From the IMG/VR virus record IMGVR_UViG_3300034198_010221, positions 1 through 39,834 of that record: DNA of 39,834 nucleotides; one strand, written 5' to 3'. Shown here piece by piece: positions 1-10,100 of this stretch. A model generated the notes under the pieces. The model was not told the origin of the DNA. It made no database searches and saw only the letters and a list, made by a program, of their open reading frames with translations. Both the position numbers and the translations under genes were made by a program. Origin of the DNA: a virus. Each line of letters opens with the position of its first letter. The first letter of the stretch is position 1.

Positions 1-891
1 ATACCAGGAGCTGAAGTTCGCCCCCGTGATGCTGGCCACGTCCGCACTGCGGGTGACCGTGGCGGTGGTGGTGGGGATGTAGCTGGTGGGGAAGGCAGCG
101 GCTTCTAATTGGGCGCCCCAAAGGTAAAGGCCAGAGGTGTTGTCTCCGGTCCAGCTGTTTGCAGCTGACGTGGCGCTAGAGGATAGACGAATTTGAACAG
201 AAGTACTTGTTGTTGCCGTTGCTTGAGAAATAAGCGTGCATCTATACCAGCCATTTGGAAACGCTTGGATCTGCGCTGATGTATTTGTGCCAGAAATACT
301 TATGGTAAAACTACCGGCTCCGGAAAGGGTAAAAGACGCTGCAGTATTAGTCCCAAAGGCGCTAGATGGAAGAATTAAGCCCAAATACCTAGTAGCTCCA
401 GGAGCTTGTTTTGCCCAACAAGAGAAGGAGTAAGTAGTGCCGCTAGTGAATGAAATTGATCTTGCAAGATAACGACCAGTGGTAGCAGTATCTTCTTGAT
501 ACAAATCTGCAGTTGTTGCACCGTCAGGAGCTACTGCTTGGTTTGCGGTCAATGTTCCTTGGAGGTTTGCTTTAGACCAATAAGCATTATCAAATTCTTC
601 GCTGTACTGAAATAGGTTTGTTCTTGACTCCTCTACCAAAAGCCCAAGGCTTTCGCGGGTCGTGGGGTTGTGGTCGAAGCGTGCTTCGTTCGTCGTCGCG
701 GTCTTGATCAGCCCGTCGCTGCCCACATACGTCCCACTGCTGGCGTGGGTGAAGGTGATGCGGGGATCAAGCGTCTTTTGCCCAGCAAAGTCCAAGTCCA
801 GACTATAGACTGCCTTGGCACGACGCCACAGTTCATTACGGGCCCAGGGCCCTGCTTGCAGGGCACGACGGAACGGCAGCAGCAGGGTCAT
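1..891 (-). CDS. tail/spike-like structural protein, 3' end cut by the window
   Basis: An open frame of 297 codons runs from ATG at 891 to the window edge without a stop, so the C-terminus is missing. Residues 36-90 (LDLDFAG ... LGLLVEE) and the stretch ending FPTSYIPTTTATVTRSADV are phrases I know from many phage tail or head-spike proteins with lectin-like beta domains. A role in host binding is inference. It starts 3 nt after the stop of the 187-aa protein and continues the tail operon. Bases 181-660 are about 44% GC by my count (213/480), against about 65% on both sides, so the middle of the protein looks exchanged as a module. Confidence 0.8.
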   Translation of the reverse strand, partial: MTLLLPFRRALQAGPWARNELWRRAKAVYSLDLDFAGQKTLDPRITFTHASSGTYVGSDGLIKTATTNEARFDHNPTTRESLGLLVEESRTNLFQYSEEFDNAYWSKANLQGTLTANQAVAPDGATTADLYQEDTATTGRYLARSISFTSGTTYSFSCWAKQAPGATRYLGLILPSSAFGTNTAASFTLSGAGSFTISISGTNTSAQIQAFPNGWYRCTLISQATATTSTSVQIRLSSSATSAANSWTGDNTSGLYLWGAQLEAAAFPTSYIPTTTATVTRSADVASITGANFSSWY

Positions 892-894
892 GGA

Positions 895-1458
895 TTAGTT
901 CTGCGCGATTGCAAGCTCAATAAAGTGCTGCTCACCACTGGTCGGGGTGTAAGCACTGGTGACGGTCAAGATGCCGTAGATGGCGCCAGCAGCTGCATCA
1001 CAGACAAACGGCAGGTTCACAAAGGTCGACAGTGCCCCGCTGGCATCCGACCCAGTACCACCAGAGACATGGTTGAAGTCGATGAAGCCAATCCGGTTGG
1101 CCCGGTTGGCGTACAGCATCGTGAACTGCGCGTTGTCGTTGATTGCAGTGATGCTGCTGACCTTGTACAGGTGCAGGCGGTAGGTGGCACCCGTGGTGGT
1201 GGTGCTGTTCTTCATGTGCCGGGCGGACATAATCACACCGCTACCACCATTGGTCCGTGCGGCACTGCTGAAGGTCAGCAGGGCAGGGGCAGTGGTGCTG
1301 TTGCTAACGACGTCCTGCGCTGCGTAAGCAGTCGTGTCCGATGGTCTGGTGAAACTGGCGCTGGTGATGACCTGCACGCCAGAAGATGGAATCGCCCCGC
1401 CATCGGGTCCGATTACCCGCTGTACCCCAAAGTATTCAGGTGCGGTTGCGGATGGCAT
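895..1458 (-). CDS. small virion/tail-associated protein (187 aa)
   Basis: ATG at 1458 follows a good ribosome site (AGAGGA). The protein is Thr/Ser/Ala-rich, with no cysteine pair or membrane segment, and looks like a beta-rich virion protein. I know similar proteins only as unnamed genes next to cyanophage tail genes. It lies between the tail fibre (92-nt gap) and the truncated spike-like gene (3-nt gap), all on one strand, so it is probably co-transcribed with them and made late. Coding is well supported by the lack of competing frames and the tight spacing. The function is not known; a tail accessory or adhesin subunit is the likeliest guess. Confidence 0.8.
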   Translation of the reverse strand: MPSATAPEYFGVQRVIGPDGGAIPSSGVQVITSASFTRPSDTTAYAAQDVVSNSTTAPALLTFSSAARTNGGSGVIMSARHMKNSTTTTGATYRLHLYKVSSITAINDNAQFTMLYANRANRIGFIDFNHVSGGTGSDASGALSTFVNLPFVCDAAAGAIYGILTVTSAYTPTSGEQHFIELAIAQN

Positions 1459-1549
1459 TGCTTTTGTCCTCTAAGGGGCCAGTACAACTGGTTCTATTCT
1501 GAGGCTGGCAACTGGGTTTGGCCAGCGACCATCGAAATGATGAGAAGGG

Positions 1550-3817
1550 CTACTTGGCAGCTAGTTCATCAAGCCTTGCCTCCAGATCCTCAATTTTTCC
1601 CAAAGCCTCTTTTAGGGCCGCTGCAAGCAACGGCACCAGCTTGGAATGGTCAATGCTTTGGTAGATAGCGTTGCCATCGGAATCAACGGCATCTTTCTCC
1701 CCAATGACAGCCTCAGGAACCACTTTCTGAACCTCATGGGCAAGGAAGCCGTCAACGGTGTTTGCCTTGTCAGAGATAAAGTTGAAGCGACTGGGGTTGA
1801 GCTGCTTGATGCGGTCAACCGCGTTTGAAATGCTGGAGACGTTCTCCTTTAGGCGATAGTCGGAAGAGGTCGCGTAGGTCGTCCCTGATCCGCTAACCGT
1901 AATGGTGCCAACGGTGCCATTTGAATTGGCAAACCGAATCAGCCCGACTGAAGACGTGGTGTTGCCAGCACTGAATGTCGCGCCTCCATTGTTGATGCTG
2001 ACACCAGATACAAAAGCGGATGGCGTATCCACGCATCCAATCAAGAGTGTCCCAGCGCTGGAAACCCTCATCCTCTCAATAGGATTTGTCGAGTTGGCTG
2101 GGCAAGTATTAAAGGTCAGTGCGCCCGGAAGACTGGTGTTTGATGAGCTCATATCAGCAATGGCGCCAAGCCATGCAAACTCCCTCCCATCATTAGTGCC
2201 AAAGGTGATGACTCCAAGTTGCTGCCCGGTTACGACGTTAAAAGCAGAATCATTGCGGGCAAGCGAAGCAACACCAGGCGTTGGCGGATATTGACTTAAC
2301 GCGCTATTGCCTGTGATCTGTAGCCTTGCATTTTGGGCGTAAGTGCCAGAGCTGAATGAGCTGGTCTTGCCAAGCAACAACCGTGCACTATTGTCCAGCG
2401 TCATTCCGGTTGTGGCGCCCCCATCTGAGCTGAACCCAACGCCGTACATGCCACGCAAATACAAATGCCCCACAGTGGAGCCAGTGCCAACAGCGTTGGC
2501 CGCTGTAATTGATGCAATCAGATGACTATGGGTTGTGTCATCAATTTTGATCCGCGCATCTGTGACACTACGAATGTGCAGCAGGTTGGTTGGTGACGTG
2601 GTGCCAAGACCAGTGCGACCCAACGAATCCACTGCAAAACTTCCGAAAGGTGCTGCTTCGCTGAAAGAAACCGCAGGCGCGACACCTGAGGCTGCGCCAA
2701 CAAAATTGAAAGCACCACTTCCGGTAATACGGAATCGCTCTAGGCCATTGGTTGATACACCAACGGCATTGCCTGAAGGAAGAAAGACGCCAGCGGTTGG
2801 TGCTGTTGATGACGTAGGAAGAAACGTCCCTGCGGTGGCGCTGCCAGTGGCGACGACGTTGCCAGTGGTGACGACGTTTTGGCCTGTCAACTTGAGGTAA
2901 CGGGTCTCAGGGTTGCTGGCGTAGTAGTTAAGCCAATTCCATGTGCTGCCAACAATCGTGTACCGCAGACGCACCACAAGGCCTGGGTCACCAACAAACC
3001 CTGCGGGTAGGCCGGCCAGTGGGGTAAAACTCTGTAACCCGGTTGAGTCCTGTACCTCGATGTAGGTGTCGTTTGCAGGGCTGGCCGGGATAGCCGCAAC
3101 GTTTGTCTTCAGCTGGTAATTGATGGAGCTGGAGATTGCAGCAATGGCCTGTTCAGCCTTGTAGTCGGCGGTATTGGCTGTGGTAACTGCGCTTGTCGCG
3201 TTGGTGCTGGCGGTGTTGGCAGCACTGTTTGCGGCGTTGGCAGTTGTGACAGCAGCCGACGCATTGCTTGAAGCAGTGTTCGCAGTCGTCACTGCAGCTG
3301 AGGCGTTGCTGGCAGCGGTGTTGGCAGTTGCTACCGCAGCGCTGGCATTGGTTGATGCCGTATTTGCAGTGCTCTGTGCAGCATTGGCGGTGGTGACAGC
3401 AGCATTGGCTGCCGTTTGCGCAGCATTTGCAGTTGCCTGTGCCGCAAGAGACTGGCTGATCCCTGCGTCGTTGCGGTCCTGCTGCTCCTGGACGACGTAC
3501 AGGTTTTGGAGGTCAGCCGTGTTGAGGTCGCTGGAAACCAGGTTGGAACCATCCGTCCATGGCACCAACTGAGAGCTGTCTGGCGTATCCCGCAAGACCG
3601 TGAGCGTCACACCATTGGCAGGGGCCACGGTGGTTTGCACCTGTGTACTGCTTGTCCAGGCGTAGTCGGTGCCTTCCACCAGCAAGCTGGTGTAGGTGCC
3701 ATAAAGGATGTTGAAGCCTGTATAGACCTTGACGTGGGCCTTTAGCAGGTATGGGAACGGGACAGAAAAGTTCTTGTTGGAACCATTGCCCCCGTAGCTG
3801 GCATACGAGAAGGCCAC
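1550..3817 (-). CDS. tail fibre with T7 gp17-like N-terminus and peptidase S74 chaperone
   Basis: The first ~150 residues (SYGGNGSNKNFSVPFPYL...) match the T7 gp17 N-terminal type that docks the fibre on the tail. Residues ~125-225 are an Ala/Thr/Asn-rich heptad-like repeat (TANAA, TASTNASAA units), expected to form a trimeric coiled-coil shaft. The C-terminus is an intramolecular chaperone of the S74 type: Ser652 before DYRLKENV, with Lys at RLKEN, is the expected self-cleavage site, followed by a helical tail. The start is GTG at 3817 with no clear Shine-Dalgarno. A 14-bp dyad lies just upstream. Receptor binding on the host surface is the family role. Confidence 0.92.
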   Translation of the reverse strand: MAFSYASYGGNGSNKNFSVPFPYLLKAHVKVYTGFNILYGTYTSLLVEGTDYAWTSSTQVQTTVAPANGVTLTVLRDTPDSSQLVPWTDGSNLVSSDLNTADLQNLYVVQEQQDRNDAGISQSLAAQATANAAQTAANAAVTTANAAQSTANTASTNASAAVATANTAASNASAAVTTANTASSNASAAVTTANAANSAANTASTNATSAVTTANTADYKAEQAIAAISSSINYQLKTNVAAIPASPANDTYIEVQDSTGLQSFTPLAGLPAGFVGDPGLVVRLRYTIVGSTWNWLNYYASNPETRYLKLTGQNVVTTGNVVATGSATAGTFLPTSSTAPTAGVFLPSGNAVGVSTNGLERFRITGSGAFNFVGAASGVAPAVSFSEAAPFGSFAVDSLGRTGLGTTSPTNLLHIRSVTDARIKIDDTTHSHLIASITAANAVGTGSTVGHLYLRGMYGVGFSSDGGATTGMTLDNSARLLLGKTSSFSSGTYAQNARLQITGNSALSQYPPTPGVASLARNDSAFNVVTGQQLGVITFGTNDGREFAWLGAIADMSSSNTSLPGALTFNTCPANSTNPIERMRVSSAGTLLIGCVDTPSAFVSGVSINNGGATFSAGNTTSSVGLIRFANSNGTVGTITVSGSGTTYATSSDYRLKENVSSISNAVDRIKQLNPSRFNFISDKANTVDGFLAHEVQKVVPEAVIGEKDAVDSDGNAIYQSIDHSKLVPLLAAALKEALGKIEDLEARLDELAAK

Positions 3818-3822
3818 CGACT

Positions 3823-3836
3823 GCTCTGCACCTGTG
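3823..3836 (-). promoter_or_regulatory. CAYAGGTG-type motif upstream of the tail fibre
   Basis: On the minus strand this reads CACAGGTGCAGAGC, one base off the consensus CAYAGGTGGAGAGC seen before other transcription units. It also forms a dyad, CTGCAC-CT-GTGCAG (3826-3839). It lies in the 41-bp gap between the last internal virion protein and the fibre start. It could be a promoter for the phage polymerase or an operator; the sequence alone cannot decide. Confidence 0.45.
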
Positions 3837-3858
3837 CAGTCTTACCTTATCGGCCTCA

Positions 3859-6800
3859 TCACTGGCGACCAAGGCCTAGAGGGCTGGCCTCAAGGCGAGC
3901 GCGAACATTGCCTTGCAAAGCTCGCAAGTTACCAAGCGCCATTTCCTGGAACTCAGGGTGTTGACGCACCATCTCTTGGACCCCGAGCTTGTCGTAGTAG
4001 GTGACGATTGCATTGAACACCTCGTAGACACCGCGAGGGTCATTGACTCGATCCTTTCGAATGCTCAAAGGCTTGTTGGGTTGAGTCACAAGGCTGGGGC
4101 CACCAGGGCTGTTGAGCTCCAGGTTGTACTCAGGGTCTTGCCGCAGCTTGTCCAGGGCCTCTTTAAGGGTCTTGCCCTGCACGTAGCTATCGACGTTAAA
4201 CACGGCTGTGCCCACATTGATCGTGGCGTTGCCAGCTCCAAGTACGGCAGCGGCAGGCATCGTTCCCGGGATTGTGCGCATGGCTTCCCGGTAGGTGGCC
4301 TCCTGCGGTATGGTCATGTTGGTGGGCACCGGCAGGCCTTCTGAGACCGTTCCTTCCGGGCGCGGCTTCATGCCCAATCCGTGCTGGCGCAACCACTGGC
4401 GAAGCGGGTTGTTGGGAACAATGACCGGCATGAACGGGATCGTCTCGTCAACCGACAGCCCGAGCGGGCGCTCAATCCGATCGCCTAGCCAATCCTTGTC
4501 TTCTCTCTGGGGTGGAACGAGTTGGCCCAGGATCGGGTAGTCCTTGAAGATCCGGCTGGCGATGTTGTTGACGATCTCCCAGGTGGGATCTTGCTTGAGG
4601 GCCTGATACTCGGCAGGAGTCAGCTCGCGACGTTTGGCGACCTCTTCATTGGGGTCGTTAAACCCTCTAGAGGCAGAGGTGAACAAGCCAGACAGAGGCA
4701 GGATCCCATTCATCTGCTTGCCAAGTTCAGTGGCCCAGTCCACATCGTCACCACGCCCAGCCCTAAATACTGCGTTCAACAGAGACGTCACGCCGGTCAG
4801 GGAGGCCTTGTTCATCACCGTCCTGGCATAGGCATGAACGATGCCTTCCATGTGTGTGGTGAAGCTGTTGTTGTCTATCCGGCCCTCATGGCGAGCACGC
4901 AACAGGTCTGCCTGCAGGCCCATCAGATCAATCAGATCAATGGACGCACCTGACAGCTTGGCCAGCCCCTGGGCACCGCCAAATGCAACTGAGAAGGAAT
5001 AGGGCTTGAAGTCCGGCCCAAGGCGGTCCCGGTCTTCTTGCTTGGTCGGGCCGCCATCGCTGAAGATCCCGGCCTCCCAGAGCAGCTGAGTAGTGCTGGC
5101 CAAAGCCAGTGAGCTCACAAACGACGCACGGCTCTTGGCCAGAAGGTCGGCATCAACTGCGCCCCCTTCCCAGAACTTGCCAAAGGAGTCGTCACCAGGC
5201 CTTGCCCAGCCGCCATCGGCAAAAGCGTTCTTGGCCTCGATGTAGAGCTGCTTAGGGATCTGGACGTACATGTCATGGCCAAAGAGCCATTTGATGCCGT
5301 TGGCAGGAACACGCCAGACAGGAATCACCCAGCCCGCCAGCGGATTGCTGCGCATCAGCTGCACGCCTTGGGTAAAGCGATCGTCCAGTTTCTGAGTAAA
5401 GGTGACCTGGTTGCCCCTCTCAACGCCCAGCTTGCCGAGCTCATCAGCGGCGTTCGGGGTGCCATGCAGGTTGTTGAACATCAGAAGCCGCAGCTCCTCG
5501 TTATCCATGTCCCCAGCTGTGGCACCCAGTTCCCGAAGACGGAGCTTGGCCAGCTCGTCATCGGTCATTAAGCCGCTGAACACAGCTTTCTCGGCCAGCT
5601 GATCGGCCCGTTGGCGGATCCAGTTGCGGTCTACGCGCCGGCCGTTTTGCTCAACAACGCCTTCGGCTTCCTTGGAGGCACGTAGCCACGCCTCATGGTT
5701 GACCTTCCAGTCGAAGCTCATCTTTCTGATCACTTCGTCCCCACCGTTGAGCAGGCGGAAGGACGGCGTGTAACCAGCGGTGGTGCCGGTCAACTGTTCG
5801 ACGCCAGCACCCAGTAGCTTGCGGAAGCTCAAGTTGAGCAGGTTCAGGAACGTCACCGACGTTCCGATCAAGGCGGTCTTGGCGTGGTACGCGGGCGTCG
5901 TGAACAGTTCCCAGGCATCGTTGAGGTCACGGTTCACCGTGGCCTTGGTCTGCTCGAGGATGTCGTCCGACAGCTCTGCGTAGTTGTTGACGTCAAAGGT
6001 CTTCTTGCCATAGGCAAAGTTGTCCCAGGCGTTAAGCCAGGCCGTGTTCATGCCTTGCTGGACAGAGCGGAACGCATGGCCCATGGCACCAAGCTCTGAC
6101 TTGAGCCCGTACTTCAGAGCGCCCTCGGCAATGTCCTCGAGCCCATAGGCTCCGCTGACAAGGATGGAAGTCGGGTTACGAAAAAGCCATGTCGCAGCAC
6201 CGCTGAAAAAGTTGTCTTTGCGGTAGGTGCCCAGGACCCTTACTTGGGTCATGAAGTTGGGCTCGTTGAGCGACCTGCCCGCCAGTTCGTCGAGCCTCTT
6301 GGCCGTTGCTAGGCGCTTGAGTTTTGTGGGGTCGCCTGATGCGATTGCATCTTCTACTTGAGCCAACAGACTGCCAGCCTTGATCTCGTCAAGAGTCAGG
6401 AGATTGACGTCCTTGTCAAATTTCATGAAGATGTTTTCGTTCGCCCAGTCCCCGAACTGACGGGTGCGCAGCGCTTGGGCGATCTTGCGCGACACCTGGT
6501 TATCGAACTGCTCAAACGCGTGAGCCCACTGGGCAACATTCGCCAGATTTGTCTTGGCAGTGTCGTCCAAAGCCCCGAGCTTCATCAGCTCTGACGCCTC
6601 ATCCAGCGCATCCGCATAGGTGCGGACGGCATCCATCTTCACCCGGTTCACGATGTAGGCATTGACCGGCAGCTGATCGATGCCGGCCAGCTTGCGCTTC
6701 ATGGCATCAAACAAGGGTCCGGGCTCAGCTCCGTAAGCCATGGCCACCACACGGAACTGAGCATCGGCCACACCTTCTGTGTAAGGCCTGCGCAGCTCTA

Positions 6801-7188
6801 CGCCCTTTTCGCTGGCATTGCGCTTGAGGGCAAGAACCTCCAGCAGCTTGCCTAGGTTCTCTTCGCCAAAAGGCAGCTGCGCATAGTTGATGTGTAGCCC
6901 TTTGCTGCCAATAGGACGGGCTTGTTGTTCAAAGCCTGCGCGCATGGCTTGGCCGATAGCCTCCTCGTCCATGGCCATGGCATCGCGCTCAACCTGATTC
7001 CAGAACCGCTGGGGGTTGATCTCTAGCTTGTCGCCCGAAAGCATCCTGAATCGGATCGGCTTGGGCTCTGGCTGATTAGCGACAGCCTGGTTCAATTCGC
7101 CAGCCAGTCGCCTTTGCACGGCTTCATTGGCGGCTTTTTGCTCGCGCAGAGCCTGCAGCTGCTTTTCGAGATCAAAACACTCAGCCAT
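3859..7188 (-). CDS. large internal virion (ejection) protein, T7 gp16 position
   Basis: About 1109 aa. I chose ATG at 7188 (MAECFDLEK) over one 45 nt upstream because GGAGG lies 10 nt before it and the overlap with the previous gene is then 8 nt. It begins with a short coiled coil. The middle is helical and amphipathic, and I see no lytic transglycosylase or other enzyme motif. It holds the place of T7 gp16, the largest ejected core protein, directly before the fibre gene. By family knowledge such proteins leave the capsid and form the envelope-spanning conduit for DNA. Assignment rests on order, size and composition. Confidence 0.85.
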   Translation of the reverse strand: MAECFDLEKQLQALREQKAANEAVQRRLAGELNQAVANQPEPKPIRFRMLSGDKLEINPQRFWNQVERDAMAMDEEAIGQAMRAGFEQQARPIGSKGLHINYAQLPFGEENLGKLLEVLALKRNASEKGVELRRPYTEGVADAQFRVVAMAYGAEPGPLFDAMKRKLAGIDQLPVNAYIVNRVKMDAVRTYADALDEASELMKLGALDDTAKTNLANVAQWAHAFEQFDNQVSRKIAQALRTRQFGDWANENIFMKFDKDVNLLTLDEIKAGSLLAQVEDAIASGDPTKLKRLATAKRLDELAGRSLNEPNFMTQVRVLGTYRKDNFFSGAATWLFRNPTSILVSGAYGLEDIAEGALKYGLKSELGAMGHAFRSVQQGMNTAWLNAWDNFAYGKKTFDVNNYAELSDDILEQTKATVNRDLNDAWELFTTPAYHAKTALIGTSVTFLNLLNLSFRKLLGAGVEQLTGTTAGYTPSFRLLNGGDEVIRKMSFDWKVNHEAWLRASKEAEGVVEQNGRRVDRNWIRQRADQLAEKAVFSGLMTDDELAKLRLRELGATAGDMDNEELRLLMFNNLHGTPNAADELGKLGVERGNQVTFTQKLDDRFTQGVQLMRSNPLAGWVIPVWRVPANGIKWLFGHDMYVQIPKQLYIEAKNAFADGGWARPGDDSFGKFWEGGAVDADLLAKSRASFVSSLALASTTQLLWEAGIFSDGGPTKQEDRDRLGPDFKPYSFSVAFGGAQGLAKLSGASIDLIDLMGLQADLLRARHEGRIDNNSFTTHMEGIVHAYARTVMNKASLTGVTSLLNAVFRAGRGDDVDWATELGKQMNGILPLSGLFTSASRGFNDPNEEVAKRRELTPAEYQALKQDPTWEIVNNIASRIFKDYPILGQLVPPQREDKDWLGDRIERPLGLSVDETIPFMPVIVPNNPLRQWLRQHGLGMKPRPEGTVSEGLPVPTNMTIPQEATYREAMRTIPGTMPAAAVLGAGNATINVGTAVFNVDSYVQGKTLKEALDKLRQDPEYNLELNSPGGPSLVTQPNKPLSIRKDRVNDPRGVYEVFNAIVTYYDKLGVQEMVRQHPEFQEMALGNLRALQGNVRARLEASPLGLGRQ

Positions 7189-10100
7189 TGCAGCTGCCCT
7201 CCGCAATCTTGCGCTCAAGTTTTGCAATCTCATTGTCCAGCTCTTTGGCCTGCATCGCAGCCCTCTGCTGCTGCACTTTCAGCTGCCTTGCTTGGCCTCT
7301 TGAAAAGGTTGCCTGAGCTGTTGCCTGACGCTTGCTCACGGGTGGTGCGGCAGCGGCTTCAGGGGCTTTGGCGGGCTCTTTCATCGCCGTGCCTTCTGGC
7401 GTCCACTCGTAGGTGTTGGCCTTACGTGGTGGTGTTGGTGTCAGCTCAGGATTGAACTGCGGTGTTGCAGCCCTGACCCGATCAACAGCGCCACCAAACT
7501 CATTGCGCTGCAGGGCATAGAAACCCTCGCCAAGGATGCCCAGCTTCTTCTTCTCTTCCCAGGTCATTTGGTCCCAGCCGCGATCGGCCAGCCATGCCTG
7601 ACGCTGCACGCGCTGCGCTTGAGCATCCATCACTTGGTACTCGTACCTCAGCCGCATCTCATCAATGAGCAAGTCAGCGTTCTTGCCCCCGGCTTTGTAG
7701 ATGGGCAGCTGGTCATTCAAAAACTGCATAGGCAGTTGACCGCTCTCATCAGCCAGCAGGTCGTCGATGAACTGGCCTTGCTGGAAGAACTCAGGGCCGT
7801 CAGGGCGCTTGGGCAGCGGCGTCACCGGCGCTTGCACCTCGCCGTTGTCGATGGCCCGTTGCAGGATCTCGCGCTTGAGGCGGTTGCGGGTTTCAGCGTC
7901 AATGCCGCGAGCCTGGTAGTCCACCATCGGCACCACCACCTCGTTACCATCGGCATCGAGAGTGCGGCTCATTCCTGGCACATCCAGGTTTGCCGGCACG
8001 TCCAGCAGCGGTGCGTCGCCACCAGCTGGGTTGGTCGTCAGCCGCAGAGCGCCCTGTTCAGGGGTTGGCGGCTCTGGCGGCAGGTAGCGCCCACGGCGCT
8101 CGCTGATCTCCACCAGGGCATCAACAATGTCCTGCTTCTTGGCGTTCCACACCCGGCGGCCAGTGCGTGCCTTGACCAGAGCAGCCACCTCAGGGCTGGA
8201 GTCCGGCATTGCCAGCCGGCGCAGCTGGTCCCGGTTCCAGCCCTGCAGCGCGTTGCGGTAGTCATCTGGCGTCCGGTAGCCGTACTCGCTGGCGGTGGCA
8301 GCCAGGTCGCGGAACGGAGGCAGCTGAATCTCATCAGCCAGGTTCAGGCCCAGCTGCTGTGGCAGCGTCATCTCAAGCTGATCACCCACCAGGGTCTCGG
8401 GAACTTGTGACCGCGCTTGCAGCGATGCCACCTGCTGCTGTGCAGCATCCAGTTCTTTCTGGGCACGAGTCAGCAGGCGCTTGGCCCCTGTCGGCGTCAG
8501 GTTGCCTGCATCTGCTCTCGACTGGATCTCGGCAATCCGGTCATTGATCGTTTGGATCTGAGCTTGGGCCTGGGCAAGCTCCTGAACATTCCGTTCCTGG
8601 CCTGCTTGGCGATAGACACGGCTGTGGACCTGGCGCAACTGCTGGTCATCCAGCTCGTCCAGGTGCGCCAGGTACGTGTCGATCTCAGGCCTGGGGTCAA
8701 CAAGGTCAAACTCGCCTTGGACACCAGAGCGCGGGGCCAAGAACTCGTCAGTGGTGCTAGTGAGGTTCAGGTCAGCGATCTGCTTATCGACCTCAACCAG
8801 CTGCTTCTCAATGCCATCCAGCTGATCGGGGCTCTCTTGCATGGCTTTGATCAGCTGCCCTCTCTGTGTCTGCAGCTGGCGGATCTGCAGGCGCACCTCG
8901 GGGTCAACTGCCTGGCCGACATTCAGCTCAAGCTGGCCCAGCTCTCCTTGCTCGACCAACCCCTGTTGCTGCAGCCACTCACGCTGCTGCGTGACCTGTC
9001 TGATCTGGGTCTGCTCCTGTAACGACCGTCCAATAGCTGAGTCGTAGGGGGCAAGCGGACCGCCCACATCCCATGGACTGCGAGCCGGATCCCAACCCTG
9101 GCTCCACTGTCCGGCTTTTGCCTTGGCAAAGTCATTCAGCTGATCACCTTGCTGACGGCTGAAACCAGCGGCAGCAGAAGCAGCGTCTGCTGGTGCACTT
9201 GATCCATACGCAGAGGGCAACGCTGGCCCAGCCATTGGCTTGGGCATGTAGGGCTCGAGCTCAGCATCAGCCAGATCCTTGATCCAGTTGACATCCCCAT
9301 TCGCCAACCCTCTGCGGATGGGGGCAAGCAATGCGCCAGCACCAATCAATGCCAACGGTGCGGCGATGCCCTCAACCATCAAGCCCTTGCCGAATGCCTG
9401 CAGGTAGTTATCCCCTTCCTCCATACGACCTGGGAGCCTGAAGCCCGTTTCAGCAGGCACCACCTCGCCGGTCCAGTTGCCCTGTGCATCGACAACACCA
9501 CGGGCAGGTTTGACGGCACGAATGAAGGGAACACCCTTTGTGTCGTTGGGGTCGAAGGTGAAGTTGTCTGGCAGGTTCGCCAGGTTGCCGTCCTGCTGAT
9601 CCAGGAACGGTGCAGCAAGCGCAGTACCGACCAACGCTTCGCCAACGTTCTTGGCAACGTTCACGCCAGCCTTGATCTTGGGCGAGGCCTGGACAGCAAC
9701 AGCTGCACGGCGCACTGCTTGGGTGGCCTTCATTGCATCGGCTGCCTTCTTCAGCTGGCCCAGTTGCCCCAGCCGCCGCAGCACTGTGGCACCAGTGGCA
9801 GCACCTGCTAGCTCAGCGCCAATCCCTTCACCCACTGCCAGGCCAGCTTCATCAGCTGCGGTGACCTCAGAGCCAGTACCAATACGGAATGGGTTGAACT
9901 GCCGGGCCTGCTTATCGCTGATAGTCCAAGCATCCTTGACATCAATCGGCTTGCCCTGAACCAGATCACCCAGGGCATTGGTCAACTTGCTGATCCCGTT
10001 GATGGGGCCGGTAAAGATCCCTGCCTTGGTGTCAGGCGACGCCAAGGTGTTCATCAGCTGCCCCAACGGCTTGAGCGGGCCCAGCCGGTTCTCGAGCGAC

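Noticed and set aside
670-1668. 332-aa plus-strand frame across the tail genes
   Set aside because: It lies opposite three well-supported minus-strand genes, its composition is irregular, and the minus-strand frames have recognisable motifs and ribosome sites.
3174-3572. Ala/Val-rich plus-strand frame resembling a membrane protein
   Set aside because: It is the complement of the Ala/Thr/Asn coiled-coil repeat of the tail fibre; the hydrophobic look is a by-product of the repeat.
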